The notes below the pieces were generated by a model. That model was not told where the DNA came from and ran no database searches. It saw only the letters and a list, made by a program, of their open reading frames with translations. Position numbers and translations under genes: made by a program. Of a stretch of 64,000 bases of DNA, positions 57,729 to 64,000 are shown piece after piece. Source of the stretch: Streptomyces sp. NBC_00286 (GTDB lineage: Bacteria; Actinomycetota; Actinomycetes; Streptomycetales; Streptomycetaceae). Location: contig NZ_CP108054.1 of assembly GCF_036173125.1 (NCBI RefSeq), positions 3,720,001 to 3,784,000 on the forward strand, given 5' to 3'. The first letter of the stretch is position 1; each line of letters begins with the position of its first letter.

Positions 57729-59348
57729 ATGAACAGCCCCCTCACTCCCACGGACGCCTCCACCGGGAACTCCTGGGAGGAGCTCGTGACCGTTGCGTTG
57801 CTCGGGACCGAGCGGCGTACGTTGCCGGGGATCGCGCCCGGACGGGAGGCGCCCGGAGCCCTGCTGGACGCGGCGGCGATACAGACGGTTCGGCGGCGGG
57901 CCGGACTGCGGCCGGGGCAGGCGGCAGCACGGCCGGAGTCGGCGGCACAGGACCCGCGCCCGGCGCTCCCCCGCCCCGCCGCGCGCAGGCTGGCGATGCT
58001 GCTCGCCGACCGGCCCGGCACGGGGGGCGGCGGCCGCAGAGGAACGGCGCCCGACCTCATGGAGCTGCTGCCGCAGTGGCTCGCCCTGGCGAACGAGCGC
58101 GGGTTCTCGGCACCCCCGGAGTTGCTGCCCGCGCTTCTGGACGCGGCCAGGGGGCGTACGGATCTGCGGCCGGCGGCGCTGACCTTCGCGGGTCCGCGTG
58201 CGCTGTGGCTGGCACGGCTGAACCCTGACTGGAGGTTCGCGCTGCGTGCGACACCGGGCGGCAGTGCAGCGCTGCCCGGCGCCGAAGAGCCGGAACAGGC
58301 AAGGCAGTTGTGGCAGGAAGGTCTGTTCGCCGAGCGGGTGGCACTCCTTGCGGCGATACGGGCACAGGACGCGGCAGCCGCGCGTGAACTGCTCGCCACG
58401 ACCTGGGCGACGGAGCGGGCCGAGGACCGGCTGATGTTCCTCGACTCGCTGCGCACGGGGCTGTGCGCGGCGGACGAGCCGTTCCTGGAACAGGCGTTGG
58501 CCGACCGGAGCCGCAATGTGCGGGCCACAGCGGCGGAGTTGCTGTCCGCGCTGCCGGGTTCGGCGCTCGCCGGGCGGATGGCGGACCGCGCCGGCTCGTG
58601 CGTGGCCGTCGACCATACGGGCGGCGAGCCCACGATCGTGGTCGAGGCGCCACATGAGTGCGATGCGGGCATGGAGCGCGACGGGGTGGTGGCCAAGGCG
58701 CCGACCGGCCGGGGTGAACGGTCCTGGTGGCTCGGCCAGTTGGTCGAGGCGGCCCCGCTCGCCACGTGGTCCGAGCGGCTCGGCGGGCGTACGCCGGAAG
58801 AGATCGTGGCCTTGCCCGTGGCGGACGACTGGCAGGGCGAACTGCATGCCGCGTGGTGCCGGGCGGCGGTGCGGCAACGTGATCCGTCCTGGTCCAGAGC
58901 GCTTTTGGGGCCACCTTCCGCGCCGGAGGCCGGAGGGCCGGGGGCGGTGTCGCTGGCCGAGCGGGCCAAGCTGCTCAGCACGTTGGGCTCCTCCGAGCGG
59001 GCGGAGTGGGTGGCGGGGTTCATAGCGGTGCACGGGTTGTCCGAGGCGTTTCAGTTGCTCGGCGTCTGCGCGACCCCCTGGGCGGGGGGCCTGGGCAGGG
59101 CCGTCGTGGACGCGCTCAACATCGCGCGGGACGCGGGGAGCTATCCGTGGAGTTTCAGCGGCGTCATGGGGCTCGCCGAGCGGTGCCTTGACCCTTCGGA
59201 AGCGGACCGTCTCGATGCGCTGACGGCTGTGCCTGACGAGCCGGAGAACGCGTCGCCCGGTGCCGGGGGCTACTGGGCGGAGTCGTTCCAACGCCTTGTA
59301 GGCACGTTGCGCTTGCGCGCGGCTATGCGAGCTGAGCTCCGCGGTTGA
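57729..59348 (+). CDS. DUF5691-family protein
   Basis: The 539-residue protein starts with SWEELVTVALLGTERRTLPG, typical of DUF5691, and is made mostly of helices, with HEAT-like pieces (RARDRSRNVRATAAELLSAL type: ADRSRNVRATAAELLSALPG). A scaffold role is an inference. A GGAAAGGGA site precedes the ATG. It follows the SWIM gene and ends in the repeat island at 59349. Confidence 0.85.
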   Translation: MNSPLTPTDASTGNSWEELVTVALLGTERRTLPGIAPGREAPGALLDAAAIQTVRRRAGLRPGQAAARPESAAQDPRPALPRPAARRLAMLLADRPGTGGGGRRGTAPDLMELLPQWLALANERGFSAPPELLPALLDAARGRTDLRPAALTFAGPRALWLARLNPDWRFALRATPGGSAALPGAEEPEQARQLWQEGLFAERVALLAAIRAQDAAAARELLATTWATERAEDRLMFLDSLRTGLCAADEPFLEQALADRSRNVRATAAELLSALPGSALAGRMADRAGSCVAVDHTGGEPTIVVEAPHECDAGMERDGVVAKAPTGRGERSWWLGQLVEAAPLATWSERLGGRTPEEIVALPVADDWQGELHAAWCRAAVRQRDPSWSRALLGPPSAPEAGGPGAVSLAERAKLLSTLGSSERAEWVAGFIAVHGLSEAFQLLGVCATPWAGGLGRAVVDALNIARDAGSYPWSFSGVMGLAERCLDPSEADRLDALTAVPDEPENASPGAGGYWAESFQRLVGTLRLRAAMRAELRG

Positions 59349-59400
59349 GAAGGGGGCGCCTACCGGGTGGGTGGGTTCAGTTCGTTGGCGGCTGCGGCGC

Positions 59401-59520
59401 CGTCGTGGCTGGTCGCGCCAGCCCCGCGGGGTGCCTCCGGCAGTTGGGCGGGTGCGGCGCCGTCGTGGCTGGTCGCGCCAGCCCCGCGGGGTGCCTCCGG
59501 CAGTTGGGCGGGTGCGGCGC
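59401..59520 (+). repeat. Two identical 60-bp tandem units
   Basis: The units 59401-59460 and 59461-59520 are identical and a third, diverged, unit begins at 59521. They carry CGTCGTGGCTGGTCGCGCCA and CCGCGGGGTGCCTCCGGCAG. The perfect match points to recent duplication. Confidence 0.9.
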
Positions 59521-59582
59521 CGTCGTGGCTGGTCGCGCAGTTCCCCGCGCCCCTAGGTGGTTGGTGGGTGCGGGGCCGCGGT

Positions 59583-59684
59583 CCGGTGCGTCAGCCCGTC
59601 GCCAACAGGGCATACGACCCCTTGCTGACACAGGGCGCAGCAGTGCCCAGACCGAAGCTAAGCGACGGGCATACGACGCACCGG
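59583..59684. repeat. 102-bp structured element, copy 4
   Basis: It has the same ends as the other copies and the orientation of copy 3. The internal hairpin here is GGGCGC-AGCA-GTGCCC, against GGGTGC-TGGT-GTGCCC in copy 3. Confidence 0.8.
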
Positions 59685-59867
59685 CCCACGTCCCCTCCCA
59701 CCGGAGGGAAGCCGCGGGTAGTTGGGGGTGGGGGCTTTTTCGGGGCCCTTGCTCTTCGGGGCGCGGGCAGTCGCAGACTTTTGAGGGGCGCGGGGAACTG
59801 CGCGACCAGCCACGACGTGCCCGCAGTCACCGACGAATCCAACCCACCGCCCCGTGGGGCGCCCCGT

Positions 59868-60287
59868 TCAACCAGAGGCAGCCGGCTGCCGGACGTTGGC
59901 TCGGACCCAGTCCACGATCGACGCCGTCGTCGCCCCCGGCGTGAAGATCTCGGCGACACCCTTCTCCTTGAGGGGAGGAATATCCGCTTCAGGAATGATT
60001 CCGCCACCAAACACCTTGATGTCCGACGCCTCGCGCTCCTTGAGGAGTTCGATGACGGCGGCGAAAAGCGTGTTGTGGGCGCCGGAAAGAATGGAGAGTC
60101 CGATCGCGTCCGCGTCCTCCTGGATCGCGGTGTCGACGATCTGCTCCGGCGTCTGATGGAGGCCGGTGTAAATGACCTCCATGCCCGCGTCACGCAGGGC
60201 TCGCGCGATCACCTTGGCCCCGCGATCGTGACCGTCGAGTCCCGGCTTGGCCACCACCACGCGGATCGGGCCGGCTGCCACACCCAT
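59868..60287 (-). CDS. icmB: B12-binding subunit of a methylmalonyl/isobutyryl-CoA mutase
   Basis: The 139-residue protein is a stand-alone cobalamin-binding domain with the base-off/His-on motif DxHxxG ([16 protein letters not shown]), then SILSGAHNT and [19 protein letters not shown]. Its size and sequence match IcmB, the small subunit of coenzyme-B12-dependent isobutyryl-CoA mutase, whose large subunit is encoded elsewhere. The ATG at 60287 has GGAGG; an in-frame ATG five codons earlier is less likely. Confidence 0.92.
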   Translation of the reverse strand: MGVAAGPIRVVVAKPGLDGHDRGAKVIARALRDAGMEVIYTGLHQTPEQIVDTAIQEDADAIGLSILSGAHNTLFAAVIELLKEREASDIKVFGGGIIPEADIPPLKEKGVAEIFTPGATTASIVDWVRANVRQPAASG

Positions 60288-60882
60288 CACTGTTGCCTCC
60301 ATGTGCCGACTTCCGCCCCGCCGAGAAACGATCTCCAGCGAACCGGACTGCAGAAATCCGTATCTAGCAAAAACCTAAATCGACCTGTTACCGTCCCGCA
60401 CCGGCTTGTATCGACTGATAGCACCTCAAGACGCCGACGGCGACTCGTCGCAACCGCTTCATGTGAGCGACATGTCACCCCACGTCAGGTGTACCCAGCG
60501 GCACAGCCGCCCCGCACCGCGCCGGCCGGGGAAGTGAACGAACGTTATCGCCACCATCCCGCAACCGGCAGTTTCGCGGTGTAGACCGAGGGGGAAATCA
60601 CACGATGGGACAAGTTCGCCGCGCACCGATCCCGCACCCTGGGGCACATGGGCCACAGCCGGGCCGGGCGCAAGGGGAGCCGCCACGAGGTCGCCGTGCC
60701 TCCGCGCCGCCAGCCCGGCGGCCGGATGGTGCGGCGTATCGGCGATCGCACGACGACGGGATCCGTCGTTCCGCGGGCGTGATGCTCGCCACGTGCGCAC
60801 CGCCGTTCTCCTCGTCGGCGGCTTTCCATGAGGGCACACGGGGGACAGAGCCGTCCTTTCGTGTGCCGACGGGAGGTCGGCC
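60288..60882. other. Divergent intergenic region, icmB/lipase
   Basis: It holds the icmB promoter (the AT-rich TCTAGCAAAAACCTAAATCG area near 60360-60390), a CATGT-GAGCG-ACATG palindrome at about 60461, and a GC-rich leader before the lipase. A 93-codon frame at 60605-60886 overlaps the lipase start but has non-protein-like composition, so no gene is called. Confidence 0.45.
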
Positions 60883-61848
60883 ATGAAGGTCACCAGGGCA
60901 GTACTGCCCTTTTATCCGCTTTTGCCGCTCTGTCAAAGGCTGTTGCCCAACAGACTGGCCGGACTCTCGCTGACTCTCCTGAAGGCCACGGCCCTTGAGG
61001 TCGCGATCCTCGCGGGGCATCTGATCCTCTACCCCACGGGCATCGTCCAGGAGCGCCGCCCGGGCGCCGCCTCGCCCTCGCCAGCCCCCAACCTTCCCTC
61101 CGCCGCGCTCCCGAGGCCCCGCCGCGCCCCCGACGACCTCGATGCAGAGACCGCGGCCGACACCGAACGGGACGCCGAGGCCCACCGCCTGCCCACCCGG
61201 CCCAAGCCCCCGGTCGTCCTCCTCCACGGATTCATAGACAACCGCTCGGTGTTCGTGCTGCTGCGCCGCTCCCTGGCCCAGCACGGCAGGCAGCAGATCG
61301 AGTCGCTCAACTACTCGCCCCTCACCTGCGACATCCGTACCGCCGCCGAGCTGCTCGGCCGGCACATCGAGGAGATCTGCGAGCGCACCGGCCAGCAGGA
61401 GGTGGACATCGTCGGCCACAGCCTCGGCGGACTGATCGCGCGTTACTACGTACAGCGGCTGGGCGGCGATGCCCGCATACGGACGCTTGTGACGTTGGGC
61501 ACACCGCACTCGGGCACGAGCGTGGCACCGCTGATGAACGCGCATCCGATCGTGCGGCAGATGCGGCCCGGCTCCGACGTGCTTGAGGAGCTGTGCGAGC
61601 CCGCACCGGGCTGCCGGACGCAGTTTGTGAGCTTCTGGAGCGATCTCGACCAGTTGATGGACCCGTTGGAGACGGCCTGCGTCGAGCACCCCGATCTGCT
61701 GGCGCAGAACGTACAGGTGAGTGGCATAGGTCACCTCGCGCTGCCCGTGCACCCGGCGGTCGCAGCCGGCATACGGCAGGCGCTCGACATGGACGAGACC
61801 GCGGGGACCGCTGCCGCCGCCCGCACCGGCGGACTGACCGTGGCGTAA
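60883..61848 (+). CDS. Membrane-anchored or secreted alpha/beta-fold lipase/esterase
   Basis: The 321-residue protein has an N-terminal hydrophobic segment (LEVAILAGHLILYPTGIV) and an alpha/beta hydrolase domain. PVVLLHGF is the oxyanion region, Ser180 lies in the nucleophile elbow VGHSLGG, an Asp is in the FWSDLDQLMDP loop, and His284 in GIGHLALPVH. The TLGTPHSGTSVAPL segment is typical of bacterial triacylglycerol lipases of the EstA type. A GGGAGG site lies six bases before the ATG. The natural substrate is unknown. Confidence 0.88.
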   Translation: MKVTRAVLPFYPLLPLCQRLLPNRLAGLSLTLLKATALEVAILAGHLILYPTGIVQERRPGAASPSPAPNLPSAALPRPRRAPDDLDAETAADTERDAEAHRLPTRPKPPVVLLHGFIDNRSVFVLLRRSLAQHGRQQIESLNYSPLTCDIRTAAELLGRHIEEICERTGQQEVDIVGHSLGGLIARYYVQRLGGDARIRTLVTLGTPHSGTSVAPLMNAHPIVRQMRPGSDVLEELCEPAPGCRTQFVSFWSDLDQLMDPLETACVEHPDLLAQNVQVSGIGHLALPVHPAVAAGIRQALDMDETAGTAAAARTGGLTVA

Positions 61849-62078
61849 ACCACAACGCGCCCCGAGGCCCCGGCCGAACCACCGGGGAACACCCGCATGC
61901 CCTCGAACGTTCATCGAACGAAAGGCCAAAGTCGCGCCCACAGTCCGCCGAAAGGCGGCCGAATGCCCGTTTCCCCAGCGGGTGATGACGGCCGAAGATT
62001 GTCGCGCCCGCCTACCCCCGGGTACAGTCACCGCACTGCTCTGCCAGCGCCCCTGTTGTCGAGGCGAAAGAGAAGTTG

Positions 62079-63659
62079 GTGAACGACCGTCACCCGTCGG
62101 GGACCGTGCCGCCCCCGGCCTCGGCTCCCGAAGCCGCCTCGACGCACTTTGCGTCGTTTGGCGAGCATGGGGTCCAGCACGGCGACTTCACCACGTACGA
62201 CGCCTACGCCGCCACCGGTTTTGACGCGGCGCCCACCGGCATCTACGACACCTATGGCACCCCGGGTGCCTGCGCGGCGCCGCCCTTCGAGGCCACGACG
62301 AGCTTCGAGACCGATCCCCTCTTCGGCGACCTGCCGGGCAGCGGCGGCACGGGTTCGTACACGTTCACCGGCAGTCATCAGACGCTGAACTACGACGCGT
62401 ACGCGGCCCAGCACCACGCCGCGTACGACACCGGCGGCCATGACGCGACCGGCCTGTGGACGGACACCTCCGGTCAGCAGCCGCTCATCGGGATCCCGGC
62501 GCAGTCCACAGGCCCCGACATCAGCGGTCAGTGGGACGCGAACGCCTGGCTGCAGGCCGAACCGCTCGACCAGGCCCAGCAGTGGAACACGCAGACCTTC
62601 GACTCAGGTGCGTACGACGCCACGGCCTGGAACTCCGACGGGGGCGCGCAGCACGAGTCGTACGACCAACGCGCGCCGCACGAGTCGTACGACCAGCAGG
62701 CCACAGTGATCTTCGAGCAGGTCACCTACGACCAACAGGCCCCCATAGGGGACGAGTTCGCCCCCTCCGACGACCGCCTGGACTCGGACACCGGCACCGG
62801 TATCAACACCGGCAGCCACGACGAACTCCCTCTCCTCGACGGCCCCGAAGCGCCCGCCCCGGACGCCACCGCCGTCCTCCCGGCCCCCCGCCCGGGCTCC
62901 CGCACCGCCGCCCGTGCCGCATCCCGCTCCCGCCGCCGTACTCCACCCAAGCGTTCCGCCCTGCTGACGGTCGCCGTGCCGTCCGCGTGTGTGATGGGCG
63001 TGGCCGGGATCGCGGCGGCGTCCGTGGGCAGTGGGGGCGGGAACGAGAGCAACCAGACGACGGCCGCGACCGGCACGACGGCTGTGCAGCCCGCGACCGC
63101 CAACAACAAGCTGGACACCCAGCTCGAGAGCCTGACCGCAGACGCGGACGACTTCGCCGACCGGGCGAGCCGTACGCAGGAGCGGATCGACCTCAAGGCC
63201 CAGCAAGAGGCCGAGAAGAAGCGGGCGGCGGCGGAGGCGGCGCGCAAGGAGCGGCTGCGTCCGAAGTTCGCGGTGCCGGTCGAGCAGAAGGGGCTCAGCG
63301 CCTACTACGGCCAGGCCGGCATCAACTGGATGTCCGTGCACACAGGCATCGACTTCCCCGTCTCGTACGGCACGACGGTGATGGCCGCGACCGACGGCGT
63401 CGTCCGTACGGAGTGGAACAGCGCGTACGGGAACATGGCGATCGTGACCGCGAAGGACGGTACGGAGACGTGGTACTGCCACCTCTCCACCTACAAGGTC
63501 GCTTCCGGGACCGAGGTGAAGGCCGGCGACCCGATCGCGTACTCCGGAAATTCCGGCAACTCGACGGGCCCGCACCTCCACTTCGAGGTACGCCCGGGCG
63601 GCGGCGACGCGATCGACCCCCTGGCGTGGCTCCGCAGCCACGGCCTCAACCCGACGTAA
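62079..63659 (+). CDS. M23-family (LysM-less) cell wall endopeptidase
   Basis: The 526-residue protein has a long Tyr/Asp/Gln-rich N-terminal part, an Arg-rich segment and a membrane segment or uncleaved signal (LLTVAVPSACVMGVAGIAAA). A coiled coil (EERIDLKAQQEAEKKRAAAE type) follows, then a C-terminal M23 domain with HTGIDFP (metal ligands His, Asp) and the GPHLHFEV ligand motif. M23 enzymes cut peptide cross-bridges in peptidoglycan. The long N-terminal cytosolic tail before the anchor is unusual. The GTG has GAGAAG upstream; a TTG precedes it. Confidence 0.88.
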   Translation: MNDRHPSGTVPPPASAPEAASTHFASFGEHGVQHGDFTTYDAYAATGFDAAPTGIYDTYGTPGACAAPPFEATTSFETDPLFGDLPGSGGTGSYTFTGSHQTLNYDAYAAQHHAAYDTGGHDATGLWTDTSGQQPLIGIPAQSTGPDISGQWDANAWLQAEPLDQAQQWNTQTFDSGAYDATAWNSDGGAQHESYDQRAPHESYDQQATVIFEQVTYDQQAPIGDEFAPSDDRLDSDTGTGINTGSHDELPLLDGPEAPAPDATAVLPAPRPGSRTAARAASRSRRRTPPKRSALLTVAVPSACVMGVAGIAAASVGSGGGNESNQTTAATGTTAVQPATANNKLDTQLESLTADADDFADRASRTQERIDLKAQQEAEKKRAAAEAARKERLRPKFAVPVEQKGLSAYYGQAGINWMSVHTGIDFPVSYGTTVMAATDGVVRTEWNSAYGNMAIVTAKDGTETWYCHLSTYKVASGTEVKAGDPIAYSGNSGNSTGPHLHFEVRPGGGDAIDPLAWLRSHGLNPT

Positions 63660-63689
63660 CCGCCCCGCTGCCCGGCCACCAAGTCCCGG

Positions 63690-64000
63690 CTACAACTTCT
63701 CCACCGGCGCGTAGCGCAGCAGCAGCCGCTTCGGCTTGGTGTCCCCGAAGTCGATCGTCGCCTCCGCGTTCGACCCCGTGCCCTTCACGCCGACCACCGT
63801 GCCGAGCCCGAACTGGTCGTGGGTGACCCGGTCCCCCACCGCCAGCGACACCACCGGCTTCTCCGTGGCACCGCCGCGCCGCGTGGCGAAGCCGGAGGCG
63901 CCCGAGGCCGCCGAGCGCGAAGAGGACAGGGAAGCCGCCACACCGGCCGCGGGGCCGGAGGCCACCGCTCCCATGGACCCCTTCCGCTTCCACTCCAGAT
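63690..64000 (-). CDS. pcrA: UvrD/PcrA-type DNA helicase, C-terminal end (cut by window edge)
   Basis: The reverse frame is open from the window edge and reads LEWKRKGS, a Ser/Ala/Gly linker, and the PcrA C-terminal domain AVGDRVTHDQFGLGTVVGVK ... ATIDFGDTKPKRLLLRYAPV. This Tudor-like tail couples PcrA to RNA polymerase. Only about 103 codons are in the window. PcrA is a 3'-5' helicase in nucleotide excision repair and replication restart; it is convergent with the M23 gene. Confidence 0.93.
   Translation of the reverse strand, partial: LEWKRKGSMGAVASGPAAGVAASLSSSRSAASGASGFATRRGGATEKPVVSLAVGDRVTHDQFGLGTVVGVKGTGSNAEATIDFGDTKPKRLLLRYAPVEKL

Larger units (their letters stand above)
59349..59867. 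other. Repeat island between convergent genes
   Basis: It has two perfect 60-bp direct units (59401-59460 and 59461-59520), the 102-bp element (59583-59684), and further GCGCGACCAGCC modules. No gene is supported. Confidence 0.7.

Noticed and set aside
60605..60886. 93-codon frame overlapping the lipase start by ATGA
   Set aside because: Arg/Pro/Gly-rich composition typical of a high-GC shadow frame, and no recognisable family; the overlap is likely chance. It could be a leader peptide but I cannot support it.
61849..62078. Possible c-di-AMP riboswitch before the M23 peptidase gene
   Set aside because: Cell-wall hydrolase genes in Streptomyces often carry one, but I could not find the conserved core sequences in this 230-bp leader.

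Overview
The window is high-GC DNA with Streptomyces-style codon use, many GTG starts, 4-base ATGA/GTGA overlaps between genes, and Streptomyces-typical families (DUF397, DUF2690, DUF3017, DUF5954, DUF6350, XRE regulators with membrane anchors, PG-binding Ser/Thr kinases). The set mdh, folD, purN-purH, sucC-sucD, icmB-like and pcrA belongs to the core arm of the Streptomyces chromosome, so this is a core region with accessory patches, not a plasmid or phage. I see no rRNA, tRNA, CRISPR array or intact insertion sequence.

Layout. 1-2.3 kb: a MocR-type regulator (cut by the window edge) divergent from two AhpD-like proteins and a PEP mutase/isocitrate lyase-like enzyme. 2.3-5.5 kb: a choline oxidation pair (GMC oxidoreductase, betaine aldehyde dehydrogenase) followed by what looks like the last 33 codons of a lost glycine betaine-binding protein. 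6.3-11.3 kb: a DUF5954-like protein, a MarR-GNAT fusion with a clear operator, and unknown membrane proteins. 11.6-19.6 kb: mdh, three membrane-anchored XRE proteins, a DUF3017 protein with a hexapeptide repeat array, and folD. 19.7-24.3 kb: a tightly coupled operon of ECF sigma factor, zinc-finger membrane protein, ABC ATPase and two permease-like proteins. 24.6-30.3 kb: two paralogous Pro/Gln/Tyr-rich membrane proteins with duplicated promoters, small enzymes, and a WhiJ-like XRE/DUF397/ATPase cluster. 30.5-37.1 kb: an FHA-like protein, two Ser/Thr kinases and a damaged PQQ-like/peptidoglycan-binding pair. 37.2-46.7 kb: purN-purH, DUF6350, an XRE/sigma-like protein, sucC-sucD. 47.2-50.7 kb: two exported repeat proteins. 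50.8-59.3 kb: a MoxR-DUF5682-VWA operon divergent from a SWIM-DUF5691 operon. 59.9-64 kb: an icmB-like B12-binding subunit, a lipase, an M23 peptidase and the 3' end of pcrA.

The most interesting signals are: (1) a 102-bp element present four times, always exactly 102 bp, with nested inverted repeats and possible internal hairpins; (2) a palindromic control region between the MoxR and SWIM operons that matches the RecA-independent DNA-damage (PafBC) promoter motif; (3) a secreted protein built of more than twenty 11-residue repeats; (4) a mobile-looking palindrome read in frame inside sucD; and (5) two apparent deletion scars, one fusing the end of a lost betaine-binding gene to the GMC gene, the other fusing a PQQ-like gene to a secreted peptidoglycan-binding gene.
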